From assembly GCA_963920765.1 (NCBI GenBank), contig OY987244.1, positions 6,884,501 to 6,948,500 of the forward strand: a stretch of DNA of 64,000 nucleotides, in the 5' to 3' direction. The notes beneath the pieces are model-generated. The model was not told the DNA's origin. It made no database searches and was given only the letters and a program-made list of their open reading frames with translations. The DNA comes from Ulota crispa. Its lineage: Eukaryota; Streptophyta; Bryopsida; Orthotrichales; Orthotrichaceae. This document shows, piece by piece, positions 1 through 11,234 of this stretch. The translations under genes were made by a program, and so were the position numbers. How positions within the stretch are numbered: the stretch's first letter is position 1; each line of letters starts with the position of its first letter.

Positions 1-38
1 TATTTTTTTGCAATTTTAAGTAGTTGACAATACGTTAA

Positions 39-130
39 GGGTGTCCTCCCATGTGAGAGGGTGGGGGGTGTAAAAGTAGGGCAGGCCGCCTCACCAATGA
101 TCAGTAGAAACAAGGAAGAACGAATCCAAA
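39..130. repeat. Partial copy of PIF-like inverted-repeat family (N)
   Basis: The stretch carrying CCATGTGAG, a G-rich run and a CACCAATGATCA-like block resembles the left half of the hairpin at 24932-25096 (CCATGTGAGGGGGTGG, then CCACCAATAATCA). Only one arm is visible here. It is either a truncated copy or a related element cut by the window edge. Confidence 0.4.
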
Positions 131-1330
131 ACTCTAAAATGCCCAATACACTGGAAATCAAGCGTGCTTGACGCTAAATCCATTTTCATGAGCACTAATC
201 ATGCAAACTCTTGTTGTGTGTCACTTTGACCAATTGCCGATCCTGCATGGAAGAACTCTCTAAATGCTGTGTTCTCCTTGAACATAGACTTTGTCTCATG
301 GCCTATGAATTAATGGATCCATCTGTCATTGGCACTATTCACATTGTTATTTTGTGAATTTTCATTCCCATTAAGTTGATAATGAAATTTAATTTTGACA
401 ACTCTAATTACAAATAGTAACTCTAAATGTGAAAATCATTGATGATGTTAACAATTACAAGTGTCAAAATGGCCACTAGTTGTCAATTATATTTCAGTAA
501 TATATCCATAATTAAATCATAGGTAGTTCATCATACTCAAAGGCACTATCCATCTCGAACACTAATCGTTAACCAAATGAGAATTGGAGTGAGTTGCATA
601 ATAATCAAATAAAATTATAGGTGCCGTAATATAAAAATAATAATATTGATGTAGCAAGAAGTGTTATAAGAATAGATGTGAACAAAAAGGGAAGAAAGTT
701 TCTATGTACTCACATTAGAAAAGAATGACAATAAATTTAAAAAAAAACCCACACATTGGACAATACAAATGGGCCTCTAGTAAAAGGGCTTCAAAGGTCA
801 ATATTCTTTTTAGATAAATTTGGATTTCCTTTGTTTTGTTGGCCCAAAAAATATATATATACCACAATGGTTTCAAGACTAGATTTGTCATGTTTCTTGT
901 TTTCTTTAGCAAGAGAGCCCATACTTGTGCTTATACAAACTTTGTTACGGGCACAAAACTTTTTATCCTTCTTGTGACATAATGCAATTTTGTGTGAAAA
1001 AATTGCTATTTTTTTCTAGAATAAAAACACCCTTTAAACTTTTTTTCTCCTAGGTTTAAAACCCTGTGGTGACAAGCAACCAACTCTTTTAGTTTTTTTT
1101 GAGTTATGTCAAATAGCACACATCCTACAAGACATGTGGGTAAAAATTATTGTTTGAAATCACCTATGGGTACATGTTCATGCATACACTCAATACCTTC
1201 ATAAATTTTTATTCAAATACTAACAAACTCCAAGGGTTTCTTTTTATATATTTGGAGCATTTCTGTCTTTAGTTTGCTATGTTGTTAATATCAATGTTTT
1301 TAATATCAATATTTATAGTATAAAAAGAAG
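131..1330. other. AT-rich intergenic DNA, no feature seen
   Basis: I find no coding similarity, no RNA gene and no clear inverted repeat. Short open frames here have no recognisable protein. Confidence 0.6.
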
Positions 1331-2026
1331 TTAACCCCTAAGTGCCCAAGGCCTTTCTGAGTTTCTTGGAGATTGCATGAAATTGAACAATCAACCAACT
1401 TTTTCATAAATCTCATCAAGTTTTTTTTTTTGTAATTGTACAGTGGGGTTGAAGACAATTACTTCTTCAACCCCACTATATTGTACATATTTAAACAAAA
1501 CATGTTAGAGGTTATATGGAAAAAGAAAACACAACAATATCACTTATAGTTTGAAAAATTATAATGTTTGAACATGAGGGTGTTAAAATTGTAAAAGTGA
1601 CTTAAATATGCTAATCTTCATTTCACATGTCAAATCTAGAAAGTTGGTCACAAAAAAAAATTGAGGTTTAAGGTCATTGTATCTCTAACTTTAATCAATT
1701 TATGGCTTCCAAAATCTATTCCTATATTATTTTTAAATGGATTTCTAAAATATAATTTTCTCCAAGCTCTAGTGTATTTGAGGCTCATTTTCAAGATCTT
1801 TTAACACTAGAAAACTCAAGATTGCAGTGGACACCCTTGTACAAAATCTTGAGTAGAAAAATCATCAATATACGTTTTCAAAATCAGACTTTTGATGTTG
1901 AAAATAGACTTGAAAACGAACTTGTATTGAATAATAAATACTAGAAATAATGATTTGATAAGGTTTAATACATCTTCAAAGTTTTGTAAACACCCAAATC
2001 AAGTTGTTTGGGCATTTAGGGGTTAA
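1331..2026. mobile_element. TTAA-bounded piggyBac-like MITE, family A copy 1
   Basis: The element begins TTAACCCCTAAGTGCCCAAG and ends GGGCATTTAGGGGTTAA, so it has terminal inverted repeats inside a duplicated TTAA. A second copy lies in opposite orientation at 7050-7700. TTAA targets and CCC-starting ends are the signature of the piggyBac superfamily. There is no transposase frame, so it is non-autonomous. It carries a 38-bp hairpin insert at 1441-1478. Confidence 0.75.
1441..1478. mobile_element. 38-bp hairpin insert flanked by TA
   Basis: CAGTGGGGTTGAAG is followed ten bases later by its complement CTTCAACCCCACT, with TA on both sides. The homologous place in the inverted family A copy at 7050-7700 lacks it, so it is an insertion rather than part of family A. 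The CAGTGG start recalls Tc1/mariner-type ends, as in the element at 44533-44854. Confidence 0.6.
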
Positions 2027-2089
2027 AAATACATAGAGTAAGTTCTCAACATTTACAATTCACAACCATTTGATATTTTTAATCAAAAA

Positions 2090-2117
2090 TTTGTTGGTTA
2101 ATGGTGTCTTGCATTAT
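2090..2117. repeat. Fragment of the V-family TA element
   Basis: The words ATGGTGTCTTGCATTATA resemble the right end of the TA-flanked element at 17052-17486 (ATGGTGTCTTGCACCGTA). The matching left end was not found, so this is probably a truncated remnant. Confidence 0.35.
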
Positions 2118-2484
2118 AGCATGCCTTCTAAGGTGTGTTGCCCAACCAATGAAATAAGAAAAAAAAACGTGGAATTTTTTTTTTCTTACTTGGAACCCAA
2201 AAATCCGAACACTAAGAAACTTTTTGGGCTAATTTTCACCAAAATCTTATCTCTTTTTGATACTAGCTACCCTAACCAATGAAAAATAATGAAAATTGTT
2301 TAGAAAATTGGATAGAATTGCCAAATTCCTCTAAAAAGAACTTTGCATAAACCAAATATGGACAATATCTATATGTATAAAATAATCCCTCCAACTTAGC
2401 CACCAACTTAGGGTCTGGTGAAGCAGCTCATTTTAAAGAGAGAGTGCTGTGGTTAAACTTCTAATGACCCATTGTACATTGTTA

Positions 2485-3608
2485 TTAACCCCTAAAGTAA
2501 AAAGCTCTGTTTTTGGCATCATAGCAATTTTGGGCAACTCACTACAAATGGGGTTTTTTTTTTTTGAAATTCTCACACATGATGTGTCCAAGGAGTAGCT
2601 TTGAGGTCCAATAGTTTTCATAACTTTTAACTACATGGTTGAGAAGTTATTGCATGATATGTAGTTTTTTCTATTTGTTGGGCAGCCTAGGCAGCTCAAA
2701 AAACTTCTTCAACCCCTAAACATCGAGGAGGACAAAAAACGTCCTCCGGCTTTGAAAAAAGATTATATGATTTAGAAAAAAGTTGTTTTTCATCTAATTT
2801 TTTTTCAGAAGTGACCATAAACACATGGTTCATCATAGGAGACAAAAATTAACATCTTGAGATGCATTCATTTTTTTTTGCAACCTAAATTGTGATAAGA
2901 TTTAGAAACGTGGTGTTAGCTTCTAAGCTGCCCTTCTTGCAATTTTCATGAGGGCACCATGCAGTGTTAGCTTTTCCAACTTTTTGAAGGAATACTATTG
3001 GTCCCATTTGCAAAACATTGTAGAATGCTACAAGCAAGGCAAGCCACAATGATCCATCTGTCTTTTAAGGGTTAAAACTACATTTTATTTTTATTTTTAT
3101 TTTTATTTTTTTTTTAAATTAGTTCTTTAGACTTATATATACAAGAAGCTTTTGGATCATTCAATTTTGATAAAAAAGATAAAAGTTATGAGAAGTTTTA
3201 GTTTGCGGGTAGGTATTGTTTTGAGAGACTCCATACCTACCTACAAACTAAAACTTCTCATAACTTTTATCTCAATTAATCAAAATTAAAAGATTCAAGG
3301 CTTCCCATGTATATATAAATCTAAAGAACCAATTTCAAAAAACATTGAAATTAAAATATATTAAAAAAAGTCTTTTGAGCTACCTAAGTTGCCCAACAAA
3401 CAAAGAGAACTACATATCATGCAATAACTTATGAACCATGTAGTCAAAATTTATGAAAACTATTGGAACTTAAAGCTACTCCTTGGAAACATCATGTGTG
3501 AGAATTTCAACAAAAAAAAAAAAAAAAAAAAAAAATCAGTTGTAGTAGTTAAGTTACCCAAAATTGCCATGTTGCCAAAAAAATGTTGTTTAGGCCTTTA
3601 GGGGTTAA
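2485..3608. mobile_element. TTAA-bounded fold-back element, family D copy 1
   Basis: Starts TTAACCCCTAAAG and ends CCTTTAGGGGTTAA. About 220 bases of the left arm (2485-2708) are repeated in reverse at 3370-3608, and the centre (3111-3345) is itself a near-perfect hairpin around ATAAAAGTTATGAGAAG. Without the nested element at 2709-3075 the unit is a palindrome of about 757 bases. A second copy lies at 12245-14441. It has no coding capacity. Confidence 0.75.
2709..3075. mobile_element. piggyBac-like MITE, family B copy 1, nested in D
   Basis: Begins TCAACCCCTAAACATCGAGG and ends TTAAGGGTTAA. It interrupts the left arm of the family D palindrome. It is related along its length to 23533-23889 (shared GAGGACAAAAAACGTCCT near the start, AAACACATGGTT in the middle). 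The left TTAA has decayed to TCAA. Confidence 0.65.
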
Positions 3609-4210
3609 CCACCACATGAGTCATGAAATTGCTCATTTTGATTGGTTGAGAGAGAGTGTCATGGTGCAACTTCATGTGACATGCTTGCCCTTTTAGCAGA
3701 GGACCAACAAGAGAGAGAAGCTACACACATAAAGTGGTTTACATTGAGATTTTACTTTGAATCAAGTTGATGTCAATCATTCATGGTTCAAATTTTTAAA
3801 TTGCCCACATTTTGTAACAAGATTGCTACATCAAAACTTGCTGGTTGCAAGGATATTCCTATTATCTCAATTGATACAATGGATACCCAGAATTGTTTAC
3901 TAATGATTGTGTGGATGAGCATTCACTCATGAATGGTCCTATCCGTTTTCTTTTGGCCCTTACTTGCATGCATTCTAAGGTTTATGTCGCTCAACCAATA
4001 AAAAGTAGAAACAAAATCCTTACTTTTAGTTATTTTTCTTCACGAAAGCCCCAAAGATACTCTACTACTATTGACCTATTGTAGCATAAATGGAATGGCA
4101 CCCCACAGCCCCCAGCTATTAGGGGATGGTGTTATAAGGGGAGGGCGACATGCAGACGATGCCATTGGCTGCAAGAGGGGAGCAATTTCGACCGTTGGGC
4201 TATAAAAAAA
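3609..4210. other. Intergenic, no feature seen
   Basis: AT-rich DNA with short open frames only. No homology recognised and no clear terminal repeats. Confidence 0.55.
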
Positions 4211-4320
4211 GGAAAAAACTCCTGGATAGCCCTGAAATTTGCAATATCTACATAGATATACCTGCTTTTTCAGAAATCACACAAAGTACTCTTGGATCAA
4301 AATTTTCAGATTTTTGTTTT
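4211..4320. repeat. Truncated copy of Mutator-like MITE family T
   Basis: GGAAAAAACTCCTGGATAGC followed by CCTGAAATTTGCAATAT matches the left end of the complete element at 41888-42177. The opposite terminal repeat is missing. Confidence 0.5.
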
Positions 4321-4495
4321 GTTGTGCATGTCATTTCTCTTCATCCTTTGTGCACACATCGTTTCTTTTTTGTTTCATTGCATTCCCTTCGTCAGCATTG
4401 GTCATGAGGGAAGTATAAGCACAACAAAAAAATGCCTATTTTTTTTGGCCCAATAGCATTTGTGTAATTTTTCAAAAAGTAGGGAATTCTATGTA

Positions 4496-4819
4496 AGGTA
4501 GGAGGCTCATGAATGGACCATCTAAGGGTTGAAACTGAATTTTGGGGAGGTGAAACTTCTTAAACTATTTTTCAGTAATTTTCCTTGAAAGATAAGAAGA
4601 ATTGACATCTAACCCAAGTTGTTTCACATTTTTTGGAGTTTTATGAAATTAGTTATAAAATTTTGAAAAGAAAGGCCATAGGACTCTATAATGGTTCACC
4701 TTCTCAAATGTACACTACTTGTACATTTTTGAAACCTATGAAAAATAGCATGTACAAATGAGATACATTTAAAAAGGTGGACCAATTTTAAGCTTGAGCA
4801 GAATATGAACCTCCTACCT
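4496..4819. mobile_element. TA-flanked MITE, family P copy 1
   Basis: Terminal inverted repeats AGGTAGGAGGCTC and GAACCTCCTACCT lie inside TA dinucleotides. A second, very similar copy occurs at 43651-43979 in the same orientation, sharing CTGAATTTTGGGGAGGTGAA and an internal CATGTACAAA block. TA target duplication points to a Tc1/mariner (Stowaway-like) non-autonomous element. Confidence 0.75.
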
Positions 4820-4849
4820 TAAAGACTGCAAACTTCAGGGTATCCATAA

Positions 4850-5220
4850 AATATTCCCTCTATATATATGACGGCAATAATACCGGATGAAAATACGTAA
4901 ATATAGACATGAATACGTACGAGAAGGTATATACATGGAGGCTTGCGGCTCAAGAGAGTATAGTATCTTCCTGGAGAATGGAGTCCCCTCCGAGGACCGT
5001 ATTCTATTCTCTGAATAGAAGGAAGGGTGAGTTTTTTAATTCCGACGAGGGGGGTTTCAAGGAAGGCTCCGATGAGGCTTCCGCCCCCATTCCCGGAGCT
5101 TTCGGAATTGCCTTGCTGCCCGAAGGGGCTTTTCCTAGCTGCCCAATTGGGCTTTCCTTGCCATCCAAGCAACTGCTTTTGTCTTTATCGGGTTCTAAGT
5201 TTACCTATCCATCATTAATT
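4850..5220. other. GC-rich island of foreign composition
   Basis: Between AT-rich flanks lies about 350 bases of mixed, GC-richer DNA (for example CCCGAAGGGGCTTTTCC). It is open in overlapping frames on both strands, but I recognise no protein. Plant mitochondrial DNA often looks like this, so a nuclear insertion of organelle DNA is one explanation; a captured gene fragment is another. I cannot confirm either. Confidence 0.35.
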
Positions 5221-5278
5221 CATTACCTTTTTTTTAATTTGAAATTTATTTAAGGGTTTAGCAAAGGTCAATTTATAG

Positions 5279-5995
5279 CAGGCCTCTCTAATTTGTGCAT
5301 TGTCACAAATTAACAAATTAAGCTAATTTGTGCACGTTATGAAAGTTAATTTGTGCATTGTCACAAATTAACAAATTAAGCTTTGTTATGTGTATATTTG
5401 ATATCAAATTAATTGTAACAAAGTATGGAACTGTTTGCACTATAACACCCCCTCAAGTAAGAGGTCAATGAATGATTTATGATGCTCATCCTTCAAAAGT
5501 TAAGAACAGAGAAGTTGGATTCAATTGTGGCTATGTTAGGAAACATGGAGGTTAAGCCGCCAAAAAAGTTGTATAGTGACTCAAAACAACCTTCAACAAT
5601 TTTTCAAGCTTCTTGAAACGAAGTTGCAATGTTGTTGCAACCATCCAATGATACAATCAAAGCCAGTTCACTCGAGTAGGCAACCTTGAGGGCACAAAAA
5701 TCTTGTTCAATGTCAGCAATGGTATGCTCGTCCCATGACTAGTGCAACTGTGCTCAAAAATTCTGGATAATAGAATTCAAATCTCTAGGTCGGAGACAAA
5801 CTAGATGGTGAAGCAAGACTAGAGAGAGGTCTTTGTTAGCTTCATTATTTGCGTCACGCTTGGCTTTTATGCTCACATGCTAATAAGGTCTTTTTTAGTA
5901 AAGGAAAAGTGGGCTTAATTTGTGCATACTCCTCCTGGAAGTTAATTTGTTAATTTGTGCATCTATTTATAGAATGCACAAATTAGAGAGGCCTA
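5279..5995. mobile_element. hAT-type MITE, family G copy 1
   Basis: Ends CAGGCCTCTCTAATTTGTGC and GCACAAATTAGAGAGGCCTA form terminal inverted repeats. The flanking octamers ATTTATAG (5271-5278) and GTTTATAG (5996-6003) differ at one base, as expected of an aged 8-bp hAT duplication. Internal words such as CAAATTAACAAATTAA recur in the copy at 50427-50856, which lies in inverse orientation. No transposase. Confidence 0.78.
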
Positions 5996-6152
5996 GTTTA
6001 TAGTTGACGTGCTGACCAAGAATTTTTATATTTTTCAAATGGGCCCACTATTGGCTCTATACTGCAAGGGTGGAGGCTTTTGCAGGCTGTGATTTGATGC
6101 CAGGGGTAAACTGACCCAATCATTGCCGGCTGAGGTTGTATGGCATCACCCT

Positions 6153-6614
6153 TTAACCCCTAAAGGACTAAGCGTGCCGCTGCGACCAATACAATACGGG
6201 GTATTTTTCTTGTATTTGGAATGGATTCACACCTTTAATATATTTGAGATTAACAAAAAAGTTGGAGAATAGGTCAAAGCGGTTCTAGTGAGCTACTTGA
6301 GATCCCAAATTAACCCCTGAACGTCTCAAATGCCCTTTGTGGCCGTATATATGGCCGTATGTTCAAACGCATTTGAGCTACTCTAAGGGCTTTCCAAATT
6401 TTTTTATGCACCCCCCATCATACAACCCTTCAATATGTATGGTTGTAACACTTAATTTCCAACTGATTCAAACTTCTGAATGCTGGTTGCGACCGTATTT
6501 GGTACCGTAACTTCAAAGCCCAAGGGCCCTTCAAGGATTAAAACTTCTTACTCGTAGCAAATACCAATTATATGGCAGCGTATATAGTATGCCCTATGGT
6601 CCTTTAAGGGTTAA
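6153..6614. mobile_element. piggyBac-like MITE, family E copy 1 (host of F)
   Basis: Begins TTAACCCCTAAAGGACT and ends GGTCCTTTAAGGGTTAA. Copies at 15921-16176 and 40787-41020 share the ends and the internal block GATCCCAAATT. Relative to those copies this one has a second element inserted at an internal TTAA (6310-6541). Confidence 0.78.
6310..6541. mobile_element. piggyBac-like MITE F nested in E, TTAA duplicated
   Basis: Element TTAACCCCTGAACGTC ... CCCTTCAAGGATTAA. The host reads CCCAAA-TTAA-insert-TTAA-AACTT, while the copy at 15921-16176 reads CCCAAATTAAAACTT uninterrupted. One TTAA has become two, which shows the target site directly. Confidence 0.8.
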
Positions 6615-7049
6615 AATTGGTTTTTTCATTGGTAGCGCAACATGCACCCGTCAATGCAAGCATGTAAGGAAATATTGGCCGGATGGAAATGGACATAGTC
6701 ATCCAAGTGTGCACGTCCATGAATCAAATCTACTAATTGCCACTACAAAAAGTTACCCAAGGACATGTGGCGCTTCAAGATCCTCCCCTAAAATTGTGTT
6801 GCACACCCTTGTTGCTACCGCACACACATAAACGTGCTAGCAAGATTGCACACCCAATGCTCATTCCTATTTTTACTCCAAAGTTATAGGATGTCTAGTT
6901 TAGTATTGTTTCTCCCTGCACACGCATATGCACACGCTTGTGTAACGCCCTATGAGATACGATGCTTCAAAGTTGTAAACTTCTCCCAAAACCCTGATTT
7001 TGGTGAAAATGGCATGGGTGCTCAAGTGTTACGGCATGCCAACTAGCCT
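6615..7049. other. Intergenic, no feature seen
   Basis: Short stretch with repeated GCACAC/GCATAT words. No gene or terminal repeat seen. Confidence 0.5.
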
Positions 7050-7700
7050 TTAACCCTTAAATGCCCAAGCAACTTGATTTGGGTCTTTACAAAACTTGAA
7101 GATGAATAAAATCTTATCAAATCATTATTTTCTGGTATTTTATCTTTAATATAAGCTTTTTTTGAAGTCTATTTTCAACATCAAAAATTGGATTTTGAAA
7201 ATGAAAGTTGATGATTTTTCTACTCAAGATTTTGTACAAGGGTGTCCGCTGCAATCTTGAGTTTTCTAGTGCTGGAAGATCTTGAAAATGAGCCTCAACT
7301 ATACTAGAGCTTGGAGGAAATTCTTCATTAGGAATTCATTCAAATTTTTTATATATAGGTAAATTTTGAAAGCCGTAAATTGATTAAAGTTAGACATGTA
7401 ATGACCTTAAATCTCGTATTTTTTTGGAGACCAACTTTTTAAATTTGACATGTGAAATGAGGATTGGAAGACTTCAAGTCACTTTTGCAATTTTAACACC
7501 CTCATGTTCAAACGTTATAATCTTTCAAACTATAAGTGATGTTGTTGAGTTTTCTTTTTCCATGTAATCTTTAACACGTTTAGTCTAAATTTGTATGGTT
7601 ACATTATAAAAAATTGATTAGATTTATGAAAAGGGTTTAGGGTTGTTCAATTTCATGGAAATTTCAAAAAGCTCACAAAGTCCTTGGGCATTTAGGGATC
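7050..7700. mobile_element. piggyBac-like MITE, family A copy 2 (inverted)
   Basis: Reverse-complement relative of 1331-2026: starts TTAACCCTTAAATGCCCAAG, ends TTGGGCATTTAGGGATC. The right TTAA has mutated. It lacks the 38-bp hairpin seen in copy 1, so it serves as the empty site for that insertion. Confidence 0.72.
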
Positions 7701-7785
7701 ACTTTGTTATTGTACTTAATATACCAATTAATGAAAACAGATTAACCAAATTTGTATTAATTTATGATTTATCTTCATTATTAGG

Positions 7786-8193
7786 AAATTGATATATATG
7801 CCATTGCTTTTTACTATTCTACTACACCTACTATATGTGGCCAATATTTATGATATTAAAATAGAAGTAGACCACAAGAATAACATTAATAATTTGAAAA
7901 TATGACTTGACATAGAAGTTGGAACTTGAATTTTGTTTTTTTAGCTATGGACCCTGCTCGTAATATCACTTAAAACATCTAAATTATGCTGTTTAGTTTA
8001 TTTATTTTTAAATTGATATTATGAGCAAGATAAAGACCTAAAAAATAAAACTATAGTTGCAACTTCTATGTGAAGATATATTTTCATATTGATGATATTT
8101 TTCCTGTGGTCCTCACCTACTTTGATATTGTAAATGTTGGTCATATATAGTAGGTGTGGTAGAATAGTAAAAAAGGTGAGATATATATCAATT
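7786..8193. mobile_element. Fold-back MITE, about 400 bp
   Basis: Left arm AATTGATATATATG, TTTTTACTATTCTAC, ACACCTACTATAT is mirrored on the right as ATATAGTAGGTGTG, GTAGAATAGTAAAAA, ATATATATCAATT. The arms run almost to the centre near 7990, so a transcript would fold into a long hairpin. Superfamily unclear. Confidence 0.65.
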
Positions 8194-10948
8194 CTCTTGT
8201 AATTATCTTTATAAATACCTATGTGTTTTTATTTATCTATTGTTAAGGAATTTGATTTTTCAAATTTTGTGGTGTTATTGTATACCATATTTGTGAAGAT
8301 ATATCATATCTATTAAAATTTTGTAAATATTTTTAAAGTTTTATTCTCTTTAAAATCTTCAAATATTATCACAAAAAATTCTTTACTTTTTCAAAATCTT
8401 AACTATAATTATTGATAAAGTCAAATTTGATGTCCAAAGTTTTACTAGCTCTGTAGAATTATGTTTATTTATTACTTTGTTCGCCAAATTTTAATCAACT
8501 AAATATTGCAATGCATATCAAGTATGAAATATTCAATATGAATTATGAAGAAAACAATCATAAATTGAAACTTATTCTAACCACTTAAAGTTAGTTGAAG
8601 TTGATTGTGAATTGAGAATTTTTATTTTCCAAAATTATGGACATGGAAAGTGAAAGCAACTCTTGACATGCATCTAATGAGGTTAGAATTGGAGTTACCC
8701 TTCTAGATACTTACCCATGTGTGCGCAAGAAGTATATATCACAATGAAAATGAAATTGGGTGTGCATGCGTGTGCATGGGTGTGCAACCTTTCCAAAATT
8801 GCTTCCGCATTTGCTTTTGCTAACACTTGTGTAAATGGCCCTTTTGTCAATTGAATGATCCACAAAAAGTGATCTTTGACAATAGTAGAATATCTACTTA
8901 GAAAATAGCTAGCAAATTATGGGAATAATTGACCATGGAAGATGGGAGATTATAAAATTTGATCAAACAACATGTGATGGCAAAATCTCAAATTTTGGCT
9001 AGTAATTGTTATTTAATGATTTTTACAAAATTCTATAAGCCCTTGATTCATCTCAATATGGAGAGTAGCAAGATTAGATATGAATGCACACCCTTGCAAA
9101 TTATTGAAGATTGTGCTTCTTTTTATATTAAATTTTAGGGTTCAAACTGCTATTGCATGGAATACAATGACCATCACAAATGGTGGGTTGTCACGATAAG
9201 GGTCTAAAACATGCTTGAACTCTTGCCAGCAAATTTCCTACTACCATAAACAAAGCACACACAAGGAAGTTTGCAAGGGGTATTGACCGGTTGCGGCATG
9301 TAAGACATTGCTTGCCACCATGCCCCATATGGTGTTTCACCCAATTGAGGCTCTTGAGGTACTTGTACGATGTTTGGCTTGCCTCACCCATTACTCCACT
9401 TGCATGGCCCACTTGAATGCCTTCATAATTATAGTTTATTGCAAGATCAAAAAATTAGATCCAATGCCTCAAACAAGCCTATGAAATTACGTGAGAACAT
9501 TTTTGGTCCTCTAGAGCATTCATGGGTTAATGTAGATACATCCATTCCCGACCAATTCCCAATTTTGCACCCTCCTTTTGAGGGTTTCACCACACATTGT
9601 TGAACCCATAGTGGAGCAACAAACTCTACTCAACACCAAATTTGTTAATTTGGGAAAAACAGGTGTCTCACTTTGTAATCCACCTTAAACCCAAAAAGTT
9701 ATCTTAAACCAAATTCAAAGGTATCAAATTCAGTGTGAGCTACTAAGAATTTTTCCCTTACAAATTCCTCCTCTTAGGTGAGGACACGTGTACAAAACAA
9801 AGACGCTAAGCTTGGTTTTAGATGATCACCTAAAACCTTCACCTCAAAATTTGAAAGTCCTAAAATGTACCATTTTTCCCAAATTAACGAATATGGTGTT
9901 ACTTGCATAAGCAAATCTTGCCATATGCCAATTGCTTTAGCAATTGCAAGAAACGCTTGTACTATTTTCTGTCCCCTTCACCTCCCGCAAGTGGTTTTTG
10001 GCTTCTATCTTTTGCGTAGCAAGTTATTTTGACCTGGAATTTCATAGTAATGTTCACTTCAAAGTTATAGAGGTTCCTTAATTTTTTCCTTTACAAAAAA
10101 TGGATTTTACAATTTTTAAATAGCCCCAAAATAGGTGTCTTCCTTGGCCATTTTAGGGGTTTATAAAACTATTTTGGGTCCAAAAAAGCAAACCTCGTGC
10201 CACAAATCAGGGAAATTGTTTATTGTAGGCATTACATGGATGTCTAGAAGGGTTTCACAAAATTCTAAATTCCATGCCATGCACATTGTCTCAAAGTGGG
10301 CATCCATTCTCCTAGCAGTGGTGAAATTAAAAAAACTTCCTCCAAAAATCACTTGCATCGAGTGAAGCTACTCAAAGAGATCAAAAATTGCGTTTTTTGT
10401 TTTATTTTTTTGAAATTTTCTACTATTTTCAAAAAAGCAAAAATGAAGTTGTCTTTTTGTTGGTAATTTCTATCCCTCTATTTTTGTGCATAACTTTTAG
10501 AATAAATATTTCTAGGTCTGAATTCTCACAAGTATGCTATTTTAAGTGCTTTACAAATTTTCCATATTTTATTTCATTTTTAAAAAGTTTATTTCAAAAA
10601 CTCATAATACTACCTAGTACTACCAGTTTTAGAAGTGTTTGAGACAAAGTCGTGAAGTGTTTCTTGCAACTACCCCTAAGCTAGTTTGAGAGGGTTGGGA
10701 TTCAGACCGTCAAGTGCCATTATAGGAACACATCCAAGCAGTTTCAAGGTTAGTTTAGAGTTGCTAATAGGGATCCTATGAGCTGCAACTTTGCCCTTCA
10801 ATAAAAAACAATATACAACACCTTTTTCCACCAAAATTACGTTCCATGATAGCTTGTTGAAAGGCTAACCTATGGATTTTTTTCTTGAATTTTTCAAGAC
10901 CTTGAGTACCACAAACCCTTAAACAGTCGGGTATGGGTCTGTCTACCT
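8194..10948. other. Long intergenic stretch, no gene recognised
   Basis: AT-rich DNA with scattered short open frames and a GTGTGCATG-rich run near 8.76 kb. I see no coding similarity, RNA gene or well-defined element boundaries. Confidence 0.55.
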
Positions 10949-10960
10949 TATGTAGGGCAA

Positions 10961-11214
10961 ATGACGCTATTTTGTGAGCTTAAAATTCTAAGTCCATGAG
11001 CAATGAGCCAAGGTTTTGAGAGCAAGAACCAATTTTGAGCTCACAATCAATGGAAAAACTTAAAAAACAATAAGCTCTCCAAGAGATAAACTTTTATAAT
11101 TCACAATAACACAATCCTATGTACACATTTATAAGTGAAAATTACTATTTTGACAAAAAATCTAGGCTCATGGCTCATTGTTCATGGATACCCGCTCACG
11201 ATTTAGCATTCCCC
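10961..11214. mobile_element. Possible Mutator-like MITE, family R copy 1
   Basis: The segment is flanked on both sides by the direct repeat TATGTAGGGCAA (10949-10960 and 11215-11226), long enough to contain a 9-10 bp Mutator duplication. Its ends carry imperfect inverted repeats (GACGCTATTTTGTGAGC on the left, GCTCACGATTTAGCATT on the right) and inner words CAATGAGCCA / TGGCTCATTG. Similar words recur at 51258-51328. Confidence 0.5.
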
Positions 11215-11234
11215 TATGTAGGGCAAGGGTAACT

